Below the pieces are notes generated by a model. That model was not told the DNA's origin, did no database searches, and was given only the letters and a program-made list of their open reading frames with translations. The position numbers and the translations under genes were made by a program. Shown piece after piece: positions 53,611-62,434 of a DNA stretch of 64,000 nucleotides (position 1 is the first letter of the stretch; every line of letters begins with the position of its first letter). The stretch is from Novosphingobium indicum (GTDB taxonomy: Bacteria; Pseudomonadota; Alphaproteobacteria; Sphingomonadales; Sphingomonadaceae): the NCBI RefSeq assembly GCF_014645195.1, contig NZ_BMLK01000005.1:124001-188000 (forward strand), written 5' to 3'.

Positions 53611-54690
53611 CTATTTCACCGAAATCCCGTTCTCTCGAAGGCTTTCCAGAACCTTCAGAACTGCCTCGGCGACAGCATCGTCGCTTGCACCGCTTGCCAT
53701 CGGCAGGTGCAGGGTGATCCCCTGCCGGTTGACCGCCTTCACGGCCACCACAGGCCTACCGTGCGGTCCGGCAATCTCCATACGCAAATCGACCGGTGCT
53801 GGAGCCTTCACGGCATTTGCAGCCATGAGCCGACGCAAGGTTGCTGCGCCGGGGAGGGGAGGGGTGCCAATGTCTACTGCCGCCTGGTTCTCGCTAGCGA
53901 TTGCCTTGGCCTCCTTTCGAATGGCGGTCGCGCGCGCACTGTCGTCAAGAGCGGCGGCCAGCTTGTAAGCAGGATTGAGCGTCAGCTCGTGCAGGTTGGC
54001 AAATGCAACAAGCACATCGTCAGAGATCGTGGCTGCCTTCAACATCTTCGAAAGCCAGCCCTTTGAGAGCTTGAGCCGCTCAGCCATGCGGACGGCCTTG
54101 CCGCCATAGTGCAATTCGAGTGCTGCAGCGTAGTTCCGCGCCCTCTCGATGTCCGAGATGTCCTTGCGGGCCCTGTTCTCGATATCGGCGAGGCGGAAAG
54201 CTGCCTCATCGTCGAGTTCGGCAACCTGCGCGAGCAACCTCATGTCCGGGTACGAATGTGCCCGAAGCCAGGAGATGGCGAAGTGGCGCCGGGTTCCTGC
54301 GATCAGCTCATAGTCGTGGGCCGGATCGTCCTTGATGTGGCGAACAACGGCGGGAACCTTCTGCCCACCTTCTGCAACGATCGAATCGATGAGATCGCGG
54401 CAATTCTCCTCAGTGAGCTTTGCTTGAATTCGCGCATTTCCAACCCAGACCCGCACACGCGCCGGATCCAAAAGCAGTTGTGTGACTTGCCGGACTTCGC
54501 CGGCTGCAACCCGCGACAGCGCATTCTCACGTCCGAGGAGCGAAAGGCCTGCACGCGCACTGGCGCGCGTCGGCTCACCGCGAGAGGGAAGGGGGATCGC
54601 TGCATCCTGCGTGTCGCTCTTTGGCGCTTCCGCTTCCACCTCGTCCTCAGCCAGAAGACTGGCGAGGTAGTCGCTTTGCTTTTTCGCCAT
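53611..54690 (-). CDS. parB: ParB partition protein
   Basis: 359 residues. N-terminal segment with acidic residues, then the ParB nuclease-like domain: LLLDPARVRVWVGNARIQAK near 74, DLIDSIVAEGGQKVPAVVRH near 99, DYELIAGTRRHFAISWLRAH near 124 (the GxxRR box) and FRLADIENRARKDISDIERA. An HTH follows (KAVRMAERLKLSKGWLSKML near 200). It binds the centromere site and spreads along DNA. Downstream of parA on the same strand, 72 bases after it, and before repA. Confidence 0.9.
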   Translation of the reverse strand: MAKKQSDYLASLLAEDEVEAEAPKSDTQDAAIPLPSRGEPTRASARAGLSLLGRENALSRVAAGEVRQVTQLLLDPARVRVWVGNARIQAKLTEENCRDLIDSIVAEGGQKVPAVVRHIKDDPAHDYELIAGTRRHFAISWLRAHSYPDMRLLAQVAELDDEAAFRLADIENRARKDISDIERARNYAAALELHYGGKAVRMAERLKLSKGWLSKMLKAATISDDVLVAFANLHELTLNPAYKLAAALDDSARATAIRKEAKAIASENQAAVDIGTPPLPGAATLRRLMAANAVKAPAPVDLRMEIAGPHGRPVVAVKAVNRQGITLHLPMASGASDDAVAEAVLKVLESLRENGISVK

Positions 54691-54762
54691 CAGATCGCTC
54701 CTTCGCCGAGTGCCACTGCAACGAACAAATCATGAACATTGCAGCATGGAACAGATATCGGC

Positions 54763-56004
54763 TTATGCATTGATCACCTCCTGCTCGCTGGCAGGTGAGG
54801 CAACACCCCAGCCTTTACGCACGAGAACTTCGACCTGGGCGAGGGCTTCATCGAGATTGCCTTTGCAGCGCTTGTGCGTTCGTGCCGTGCCGATTGGGCG
54901 CTCCAGTTCGTAAACCGTCATCATGCGCAATGCGGCATGGCTGATTTCCGCGCTTTCGAGTATTGGAACGGGGAGCAGGGCAGGGCCGAAGGTCTGCTCC
55001 ATGATCTGCCTTACCATCGCGTGGCTCGGATCGTTGCTGTCGAACTTCGAGCACAGGAGCCGGACGAAATCGTAATCGACGACGATTCCCGCTTCCGCCA
55101 GTTGCCCGGTCACCTGATCCATCATCGAAAGGAACTGCACGGTAGAGCAGAAATCTGGCGTCGTGGCTGCCAGCGGCACGATCAGTGAATTGGCCGCCTG
55201 CATTACCGCGAGCGAAATGGTCCCAAGTGCCGGAGGCGGGTCGAGGATCACGACATCGTAATCCCTAGCGAGGTCCTGCAAGCCCTGTTTCAACTTGCGG
55301 AAGCGAGAGGCTAGCACACTGCCACCATCGGCACCCGATGCGGCCAGTTCATACTCGACGTCGAAGAGTTCGAGATTGGACGGGATCAGATCAACGTTGG
55401 GCCAGGGCGTCTTCTGCACGGCATAGAGAAGGTCGGTCTGGGTAGGATCGATTGAGAGGTATGGATAGAGCGTCTGCTCTCGCGTGATATTGAAATGCGG
55501 ATTGAAGCCGAACAACGTCGTTGTCGTCGCCTGGCTGTCACAATCAACCACGAGGACGCGATATCCCTGGACCGCGAAATAATGCGCAAGGTGGGTCGTT
55601 ACCGTGGATTTGCCGACACCGCCCTTGAAATTCTGGACAGCAATAATCGCCGGGTTATCGAGCGGAGCGCGCGCCGGAGATGCGCCAAGGACTTCGCGCA
55701 TGTTGAGCAGATCATTGATCCCGTATCCGGGGCGTCGCCCATTCTCTGTTGGCGGGGGAGGAGGCAGTCGCCCATCGTCTTCGGCCATGCGGATACGATT
55801 CGTTGAACAGCCAAGCAGGCTCGCGGCTTCTGCGATCCCGAATCGAACGGTAAGCTCCTTGCGCGATTCGGGCAGGAATGCTTGGCGTCGCAGTCTTTCG
55901 ATCATGCGTTCGCCAGTTTGCGCCATTTCTGCTATGCGCTCGACTTCTGAATGCATTTTGGTCCCAGCAAATAGACTTGAACGTTTTCTTTCTCCTATAG
56001 CCAT
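54763..56004 (-). CDS. parA: ParA partition ATPase
   Basis: 413 residues from ATG 56004; ATG 55956 (397 residues) is nearly as likely. An N-terminal MerR-like HTH (FGIAEAASLLGCSTNRIRMA near 62) precedes the deviant Walker A NFKGGVGKSTVTTHLAHYF near 126, the A' motif LVVDCDSQATTTTLFGF and the B motif VVILDPPPALGTISLAV. It is a type Ia ParA that can repress its own operon and, with ParB, segregates the plasmid. Its promoter must lie in the short region shared with the divergent Toprim gene. Confidence 0.9.
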   Translation of the reverse strand: MAIGERKRSSLFAGTKMHSEVERIAEMAQTGERMIERLRRQAFLPESRKELTVRFGIAEAASLLGCSTNRIRMAEDDGRLPPPPPTENGRRPGYGINDLLNMREVLGASPARAPLDNPAIIAVQNFKGGVGKSTVTTHLAHYFAVQGYRVLVVDCDSQATTTTLFGFNPHFNITREQTLYPYLSIDPTQTDLLYAVQKTPWPNVDLIPSNLELFDVEYELAASGADGGSVLASRFRKLKQGLQDLARDYDVVILDPPPALGTISLAVMQAANSLIVPLAATTPDFCSTVQFLSMMDQVTGQLAEAGIVVDYDFVRLLCSKFDSNDPSHAMVRQIMEQTFGPALLPVPILESAEISHAALRMMTVYELERPIGTARTHKRCKGNLDEALAQVEVLVRKGWGVASPASEQEVINA

Positions 56005-56074
56005 AATCTCATTCAGTCCAGCCGGGATTCGATCCTGAAGCGGGGTGAGGGGAGGGGGATCGTGCTTCGATTGC

Positions 56075-56917
56075 ATGACCCTCGTTTGCAACAGACCCAC
56101 ATCCGAGCTGAAAGCGCTGGTTAGCCGACTTGGCGGCACTTGGTCCGGGAACACCGCCATGTGTCTTTGTCCGGCCCATGCCGACCGAACGCCTTCGCTG
56201 TCGATTCGGCAGGGTGATCGCGCAATTCTCGTCACTTGCCATGCAGGTTGCGACCGCTCGGACGTGTTGCGGGCCATTGGCCGAATCACACGCATACCGC
56301 ATTTTAATCCGGCCAAAATCGAGCGAGCTCCTGCAAGGTCGGGAAACGCCTTCCTCAAAATCTGGCGCGAGGGTCGTCCCATCGAGGGCTCGCTGGCCGA
56401 ATGCTATGTCCGCCAAGTTCGTGGCATCGGCGGCGTACTCCAGGACCTGCGTTTCCATCCACGGTGTCCGAGAGGGCAGGAGGCCTTGGCTCGATTCGAA
56501 CCGGCGTTGCTGGTCGGGATGCGCCGCGACGGTGACCTTGCTGCGATCCAGCGGATATTCCTCGATCCAAGAACTCGCAGCAGTACTGCCAAACTCTGCC
56601 TTGGCCGAGCCATCGGATCCGCATGGACCAACGGCATACATGGAAATGTTCTCGGGCTATGCGAGGGCTTCGAGACCGCGGCGGCCTTCACCGCTCTTGT
56701 CGGCATCAAGGCCTGGGCAAGCATGGGCGCTAAGCGGTTTCATCAACTCACCATTCCGCGACAAGTCGAACACCTGATCCTGCTCGCCGACAACGATGCG
56801 GAAGGGCATCGCGCAGCGATCCGCGCCCTTGTGGCCTATTCTCGCCCCGGTCTTGCCATCGAGACCCGCTGGCCTCCGCACGCCGCGAACGACTGGGCCG
56901 ATCTGCTGAAGCGGTGA
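56075..56917 (+). CDS. CHC2 zinc-finger and Toprim domain protein (primase-like)
   Basis: 280 residues from ATG 56075; GTG 56045 is the alternative, and GAGGGGAGGGGG lies just before. An N-terminal zinc finger reads CPAHADRTPSLSI and VTCHAGC, as in DnaG-type primases. The C-terminal Toprim part has LGLCEGFETAAAF near 195 (the catalytic glutamate) and LILLADNDAEGHRAA near 232 (the D-x-D motif). It may prime plasmid DNA synthesis or help conjugative transfer. Its stop precedes the methylase-helicase gene by 59 bases on the same strand. Confidence 0.88.
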   Translation: MTLVCNRPTSELKALVSRLGGTWSGNTAMCLCPAHADRTPSLSIRQGDRAILVTCHAGCDRSDVLRAIGRITRIPHFNPAKIERAPARSGNAFLKIWREGRPIEGSLAECYVRQVRGIGGVLQDLRFHPRCPRGQEALARFEPALLVGMRRDGDLAAIQRIFLDPRTRSSTAKLCLGRAIGSAWTNGIHGNVLGLCEGFETAAAFTALVGIKAWASMGAKRFHQLTIPRQVEHLILLADNDAEGHRAAIRALVAYSRPGLAIETRWPPHAANDWADLLKR

Positions 56918-56976
56918 GGGGAGGGGGGCGGAAGGAATGGGCCAGTCCGGCCCATTGCCTTGAGGGGACCCGCTCC

Positions 56977-59900
56977 ATGACCATCACGATCTCGCGCGCC
57001 GATGCCATCCTTTCCGCCGCCCGCACGCTTGCCGCCAAACTGTTGTTGGCCATTCCCATCGACCGCGCTGCGCTCAGCGAAGCGATGAGCGAGGCCAGCG
57101 GTGGCTCCGATGCAGACGGATTCTGGCAGCAACGCGACAGTTTCGAGGCGCTTGAAGCGGCTGTGGTGCTCGCCGTGCCGGAGCTGATCCGCGGCTGTGA
57201 CGCTCTCGCTGCCATCCGCGCGCTCGAAGCCCTGTCACGCGAGCTTCCGACCCATACTGTGCGCAGCGAGTGCCAGATCGCCTTCCAGCAGTTCTCAACC
57301 CCGCCCGCATTGGCCATGCTCGCGGTTCACCTTGCGCAGCTTTCACCGGACGATGTCCTGCTCGAACCGAGCGCGGGAACCGGTATCCTGGCGATGCTGG
57401 CACAGCCCCATGTCGACCGGCTTCTGCTCAATGAACTGGAACCGACCCGAGCCGAGCTGCTCGAAGGCCTGTTCCCTGGTGTTCCGGTCACCTGCCACGA
57501 TGGCGCGAAGCTGACCGCGCTGCTCGCCGGGGCGCAACGACCGAGCGTCATTCTCATGAACCCGCCGTTTTCGGTTTCGCAATCGCGAGGCGAAGATCCC
57601 AATACGGCGGCCCGGCATTTGCGTTCCGCGCTCGACTTCCTGCGCCTTGGCGGCCGGATCGTCTCCGTCATGCCCGACTGGTTCGCCCCAACCGCGCGAG
57701 GCGGCGAGGCGTTCCGCCATACGCTGCAAGGCGCGCGCGTCGCTCTTTCGCTCCGGCTCGACAAGGGCGGCTATGCCAAACACGGCACCGGTATCGCCGT
57801 GCGTATGCTGGTGATCGACAAGGTGGCGGGCGATGGCACGGTCTCGTCGATCAACCGCCCCTCGTCGGGCGAGCTGCTCGCGGCTATCTCCTCAGTACCC
57901 CCGCGCATGCCACCGCGCGAAGCGCAGCAGTCCGCCGTTCCCCGTGCGACCAAACTCGGGTTCTTCCGTTCGGTGAAGACTGGACCGGTGCGCCCTGTCG
58001 TCATCCGCGCTGCCCAGACCAGTGAGGTGAGACCAGTTGCCTACGAGGTGCTCGATGAGCCCGCGCCCATGGGTGAGCAGCGCGGGGTCTACGCCGATTA
58101 CCGGCCCTCTCGCATGGTGCTCCCCGAAGCCGGCGAACACCCGACCCACCTCGTCGAATCCGCCGCCATGGCCTCGATAGCCGCGCCAAAACCCCAATAT
58201 GTGCCGCACCTGCCCGAACGTACGGTCACCGCGGGCCTGCTTTCGGCCGCCCAGCTCGAGACCGTCATCTATGCAGGCGAGGCCTGGTCGCGCGATCTGC
58301 AGGGTCGGTTCAGCCATCCCGCCGGGGAAGTGGCGTTGAAGGAAGACCCCGACGGACAGCTCTATCGCACCGGTTTCTTCCTTGGTGATGGCACCGGAGC
58401 GGGGAAGGGCAGGCAAGCGGCAGCCTGCATTCTCGATCAGTGGCTCAAGGGCAATCGCCGCCATATCTGGATTTCGAAGAATGCACCATTGCTCGAGGAC
58501 GCGCAGCGCGACTGGTCGGCGATCGGCGGGCTGCCTGCCAACATCCTCGACATCTCGCGCTGGAAGATCGGCAAAGAAATCACCGCGCCCGAAGGTATCC
58601 TGTTCGTGCCCTATGGCACGCTGCGCTCATCGCGCGTGGAGGACACCCGGCTTGACCAGATCGTGCGTTGGGCAGGCGCTGACTTCGAAGGTGTGGTCGT
58701 CTTCGACGAAGCCCATGAAATGGGCGGCGTTGCCGGTGGGGAAGGGGCGCTTGGCCAGAAGGAGGGCTCGCTCCAGGGGATCGCCGGAGTGCTGCTGCAA
58801 AACACCCTGCCGCGCGCCCGCGTGCTCTACGCTTCAGCGACCGGGGCTTCGGACGTCAACAACCTTGCCTACGCGGTTCGGCTCGGTCTGTGGGGGCCGG
58901 GGACGGCCTTTGCCACACGCGAGCAGTTCATCTGCGAAATTCGCGACGGTGGCATTGCCGCGATGGAACTGGTGGCGCGCGATCTCAAGGCATCGGGACT
59001 ATACCTTGCCCGGGCACTGAGCTTTGCCGGTGTCGAGTACGATATCCTGCGCCACGAGCTCACCCCTGAGCAGATCGCCATCTACGATACCTATTCGCAA
59101 GCCTGGACGATCATCCACCAGAACCTCGAAGCTGCGCTCGAACTCACCGGGATCGTCGATGGCTTTGAAGATCGCACCTTGAACAGCGGTGCCAAGGCTG
59201 CGGCGCGCAGCCGGTTCGAAGGCACCAAGCAACGCTTCTTCAGCCAGGTCCTGCTGTCGATGAAGCTGCCTTCGATCTATCCTGCGATCGACGAGCATCT
59301 GGCACAGGATGAAAGCGTGGTCGTGCAGTTGGTCAGCACGGCGGAATCGATCCTCAACCGGCGGCTGAACGAGCTCGAACCGGAGGAGCGCGAGACGCTC
59401 GACATTACAACCGACTGCAAAGAATACGTCGTTGATTACCTCGGTCGCGCCTTTCCGACCCGGCAGATGGAAGAGTACGTCGACGAGCTCGGCGATGTCC
59501 GCTCGCGCCCGATGTATGACGAGGCTGGCAACCCCGTTATCAACCCCGATGCTGAGGCCAAACGCGACGAGCTGCTCGAATATATCTGCGCCATGCCGCC
59601 GATCCCGACCGCGCTCGATGCCCTGCTCGAACACTACGGCGTCACTGCGGTTGCCGAGGTGACGGGGCGCACCAAGCGCCTCGCTCGCGACGGCTCCGGT
59701 CAACAGCGGCTCGAAAGCCGTTCGCCGCGCACCAACCTTGCCGAGACCAGCGCATTCATGACCGGAGCCAAGCGCATCCTCGTGTTTTCCGACGCCGGCG
59801 GCACTGGGCGCAGCTATCACGCCAGTCTCGACGTCAAGAACCAGCAGCGCCGTGTCCACTTGCTGCTTGAACCGGGGTGGCGCGCCGACAGGGCAATCCA

Positions 59901-61215
59901 GGGCCTCGGGCGCACGCATCGAACCCATCAGGCCTGTCCGCCGTTGTTCCGCCCGGTTACCACCGACTGCAAGGGCGAGGCGCGCTTCACCAGCACGATC
60001 GCCCGGCGGCTCGACGCACTTGGCGCGCTGACGCGCGGTCAGCGTCAGACCGGGGGACAGGGGATGTTCGATGCATCCGACAACCTTGAAAGCAACTACG
60101 CCAAGCATGCCTTGCACGACTGGTATGGCCTGCTCGCCACCGGAAAGCTCAAGAGCACCAGCCTGCAGGAGTTCGAGACGATCAGCGGTCTCGAACTGAC
60201 CGACCGTGACGGGGTGCTCAGCGAAAACCTGCCGCCGATCCAGCGCTGGCTCAACCGCATCCTGGCGATGAAGATCGCCGTACAGAATGCGATCTTCGAC
60301 GAGTTCCTCACGCTTGTCGAAACCCGCGCCGCCGCCGCCCGCGAGGCGGGCACCTTCGACATCGGGGTCGAGACTATCGCGGTGGAGACCTGCGAAGTCC
60401 TGTCCGACACGGTGATCCGTACCGATCCGGTGACCGGCGCGACTTCGCACCTGCTTGAACTCTCGCTCACCCAGCGCCGCAAGCTCACCTCGCTCGAACG
60501 CGTCATGGCGATCGCGGCGCACCACGACAAACCGCGGTTCCTGCACAACGCGCGTTCGGACAAGGTTGCGCTGTGCAGTCCCGCGCCCTCGCACATGGAC
60601 GACGAAGGCAATTACATCCGCCGGTTCGAACTTGTGCGCCCCTTGCGCAGCGAATATATTCTCGCCGAGCGGCTCGCCGAATCCGCATGGGAAGATATTG
60701 AAGGGGCTGACTTCGAAGCGCGCTGGCAGGCAGAGTACGCCGCCGCCGAGAATCAGCTGGTCACCGAAACGGTCTATCTCGCAACGGGCCTGCTGCTGCC
60801 GATCTGGGGCGCGCTGCCCAAGGAAGACCTCACGGTCAACCGCATCGTCGACCAGACCGGCGCCTCCTGGCTCGGCCGCCACGTCCACGACCTGTTCGTT
60901 GATGCGACGCTCGAGCGGCTTGGAGTTTCTCGCAAGGCCCAGGTCGATCCCGGCAAGATCGTTCAGGCTATCCTTGGTGGTGGCAGCTGGAAAGCGCCGC
61001 ATCCGAAGAATTTCACGATTCGCACCTCACGCGTAAACGGCGCGCGGCGGATCGAGATCGCCGATGTCGAACCCGGCCGGATCGCCGGGCTCAAGGCCAT
61101 CGGCTGCTTCACCGAGATCATCGCCTACAAGACGCGCGTGTTCGTGCCGTTAGAGAAGGCGGAGGCGGTGCTGGCGGCGGTTGTTGGCCGATTGGGCGGG
61201 GAACCTCCTTGCTGA
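56977..61215 (+). CDS. Strawberry-notch-type helicase fused to an N6 DNA methylase
   Basis: 1,412 residues from ATG 56977 (GAGGGG upstream). The N-terminal part is an adenine methylase: LLEPSAGTGILAML near 130 (SAM site) and ILMNPPFSVSQ near 192 (NPPF catalytic motif). A central superfamily 2 helicase has GDGTGAGKGRQ near 470 (Walker A), VVFDEAHEMGG near 576 (DEAH), DAGGTGRSYHAS near 938 and RAIQGLGRTHRTHQ near 970 (motif VI). A C-terminal domain continues to the end. Proteins of this layout are common on alphaproteobacterial plasmids and phages; they are thought to modify or protect the element's own DNA, but the activity is not settled. Confidence 0.9.
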   Translation: MTITISRADAILSAARTLAAKLLLAIPIDRAALSEAMSEASGGSDADGFWQQRDSFEALEAAVVLAVPELIRGCDALAAIRALEALSRELPTHTVRSECQIAFQQFSTPPALAMLAVHLAQLSPDDVLLEPSAGTGILAMLAQPHVDRLLLNELEPTRAELLEGLFPGVPVTCHDGAKLTALLAGAQRPSVILMNPPFSVSQSRGEDPNTAARHLRSALDFLRLGGRIVSVMPDWFAPTARGGEAFRHTLQGARVALSLRLDKGGYAKHGTGIAVRMLVIDKVAGDGTVSSINRPSSGELLAAISSVPPRMPPREAQQSAVPRATKLGFFRSVKTGPVRPVVIRAAQTSEVRPVAYEVLDEPAPMGEQRGVYADYRPSRMVLPEAGEHPTHLVESAAMASIAAPKPQYVPHLPERTVTAGLLSAAQLETVIYAGEAWSRDLQGRFSHPAGEVALKEDPDGQLYRTGFFLGDGTGAGKGRQAAACILDQWLKGNRRHIWISKNAPLLEDAQRDWSAIGGLPANILDISRWKIGKEITAPEGILFVPYGTLRSSRVEDTRLDQIVRWAGADFEGVVVFDEAHEMGGVAGGEGALGQKEGSLQGIAGVLLQNTLPRARVLYASATGASDVNNLAYAVRLGLWGPGTAFATREQFICEIRDGGIAAMELVARDLKASGLYLARALSFAGVEYDILRHELTPEQIAIYDTYSQAWTIIHQNLEAALELTGIVDGFEDRTLNSGAKAAARSRFEGTKQRFFSQVLLSMKLPSIYPAIDEHLAQDESVVVQLVSTAESILNRRLNELEPEERETLDITTDCKEYVVDYLGRAFPTRQMEEYVDELGDVRSRPMYDEAGNPVINPDAEAKRDELLEYICAMPPIPTALDALLEHYGVTAVAEVTGRTKRLARDGSGQQRLESRSPRTNLAETSAFMTGAKRILVFSDAGGTGRSYHASLDVKNQQRRVHLLLEPGWRADRAIQGLGRTHRTHQACPPLFRPVTTDCKGEARFTSTIARRLDALGALTRGQRQTGGQGMFDASDNLESNYAKHALHDWYGLLATGKLKSTSLQEFETISGLELTDRDGVLSENLPPIQRWLNRILAMKIAVQNAIFDEFLTLVETRAAAAREAGTFDIGVETIAVETCEVLSDTVIRTDPVTGATSHLLELSLTQRRKLTSLERVMAIAAHHDKPRFLHNARSDKVALCSPAPSHMDDEGNYIRRFELVRPLRSEYILAERLAESAWEDIEGADFEARWQAEYAAAENQLVTETVYLATGLLLPIWGALPKEDLTVNRIVDQTGASWLGRHVHDLFVDATLERLGVSRKAQVDPGKIVQAILGGGSWKAPHPKNFTIRTSRVNGARRIEIADVEPGRIAGLKAIGCFTEIIAYKTRVFVPLEKAEAVLAAVVGRLGGEPPC

Positions 61216-61285
61216 AATGGCCACGACCAAAGCAAAGCCCTGCGTCCTTGCCCCTTGCAAATTTCGCGCAATGCATATATCTATC

Positions 61286-61297
61286 CCCTAGCTAGGG
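61286..61297. promoter_or_regulatory. Palindrome over the ribosome site of the DUF433 gene
   Basis: CCCTAGCTAGGG, perfect over 12 bases. It ends nine bases before ATG 61307 and overlaps the Shine-Dalgarno (AGGGAG). A natural site for autoregulation by the antitoxin. Confidence 0.5.
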
Positions 61298-61306
61298 AGT
61301 AATTAA

Positions 61307-61888
61307 ATGACTGGCCAGTTTTCTTCCCGCGAAGTGGCGGCTCTTGCCGATGTATCCGTGCGGTCTGTTGACAAGGCGATCGAAGAGCGGGTCCTTGCCG
61401 GGATTCGCGCCAAGGCACGCGGGCGGCGGCGTATGCTGCCGCTCCACGCGGTGCCCTACGCGGCGATTGTCACGCGCCTTCCGGTCACGCTTTCGCTTGC
61501 CACCAAGCGCGATCTTGTTCGCAGGCTCTCCGAACGTCCGGTGGCGAGCATGACGAGCGAGCCGCTCGAAATCGCGCCCGCAGTCGTCGTCGATATTCCC
61601 GCGCTCGTCGGTTCCGATCTCGCCGAACGTGCCGAGCGCTACAGCAAGGCGCGCGAAGACCACATTGTCACCGACCCAGAAATCATGGGCGGCACTCCGG
61701 TGCTGCGCGGCACGCGCATGACAGTCTATTCGGTTCTTGGCAGGCTCGAAGGTGGTGATAGCGTCGAGGATATTCTCGATGACAATCCACACCTGAGCCG
61801 CGAGGCAATTGAGACTGCCGCGCTCTATGCCCGGACCCATCCGCTGGTGGGGCGGCCCGGCGGGCGGCCCTGGGCGAAAGCGGCTTGA
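61307..61888 (+). CDS. DUF433 antitoxin
   Basis: 193 residues. An N-terminal helix-turn-helix (FSSREVAALADVSVRSVDKA) is followed by a linker and a C-terminal DUF433 domain: HIVTDPEIMGGTPVLRGTRM near 120 and TVYSVLGRLEGGDSVEDILDD. DUF433 proteins are the antitoxins of DUF5615 nucleases and bind their own promoter. A 12-base palindrome covers the ribosome site. The stop overlaps the TTG of the toxin gene. Confidence 0.88.
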   Translation: MTGQFSSREVAALADVSVRSVDKAIEERVLAGIRAKARGRRRMLPLHAVPYAAIVTRLPVTLSLATKRDLVRRLSERPVASMTSEPLEIAPAVVVDIPALVGSDLAERAERYSKAREDHIVTDPEIMGGTPVLRGTRMTVYSVLGRLEGGDSVEDILDDNPHLSREAIETAALYARTHPLVGRPGGRPWAKAA

Positions 61889-62259
61889 ACCTTTTTATCG
61901 ACGAGTGCCTGTCTCCACTGCTCGCCCGCGTTCTCAACGAAACGGGCGAGCATAGTGCAATGCATCCAAGAGACATGGGCCGCCTCGGCGAGCCTGATCA
62001 CGTTGTCCTTTCCCGCTGCCTTGCCGAAGATCGGGTCATCGTCACCGAGAACGCCATCGATTTCCGCAAGCTGGTGTCACGCGAGGAGATACACCCCGGT
62101 CTTATCATCCTGCCTAGCGTTCGCCGAGATGAGGCCCTTCGCCTTTTGCAGGAAGCCCTTGGATACCTCACAAAATGCGGGGTCCCTGCAGATGTGATGG
62201 TCAATCATGTCCTTGAGGTCTTCCCGGACGGGACCTTCCGGCTTTTCGAACTTCCCTGA
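61885..62259 (+). CDS. DUF5615 PIN-like toxin
   Basis: 124 residues starting at TTG 61885, overlapping the antitoxin stop (TTGA). The PIN-like fold shows MNLFIDECLSPLLARVLNE with the acid pair (D6, E7), then DRVIVTENAIDFRKLV with further acids, and HPGLIILPSV. These are the expected metal ligands of an RNase-type toxin. The pair should stabilise the plasmid by post-segregational killing. Confidence 0.86.
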   Translation: MNLFIDECLSPLLARVLNETGEHSAMHPRDMGRLGEPDHVVLSRCLAEDRVIVTENAIDFRKLVSREEIHPGLIILPSVRRDEALRLLQEALGYLTKCGVPADVMVNHVLEVFPDGTFRLFELP

Positions 62260-62351
62260 CGATGTGACGACTACGCTATCGGGGGCTATCCACCGCACAA
62301 CCTGAAAATCACCTGCACCGCCCGCGTTGCTTCCACCCGGGCGTCCATTTC

Positions 62352-62371
62352 GTTCCTGAAGTGTCGAAAGG
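62352..62371 (+). repeat. Stray iteron upstream of the second ParB-like gene
   Basis: GTTCCTGAAGTGTCGAAAGG, identical over 20 bases to the fifth iteron at 52040. It is 10 kb from the array and 64 bases before GTG 62435, where RepA bound to it could repress or pair with the origin. Confidence 0.7.
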
Positions 62372-62434
62372 GGAGGGGGGCTGGAGGGGTTGAGCCGTTC
62401 GGCTCGATCCATTCCGGCCATGAGGAGCCCTCCC

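Noticed and set aside
58999..61002. Minus-strand frame of 667 codons
   Set aside because: Antisense to the helicase part of the methylase-helicase gene, where motif VI and others are clear.
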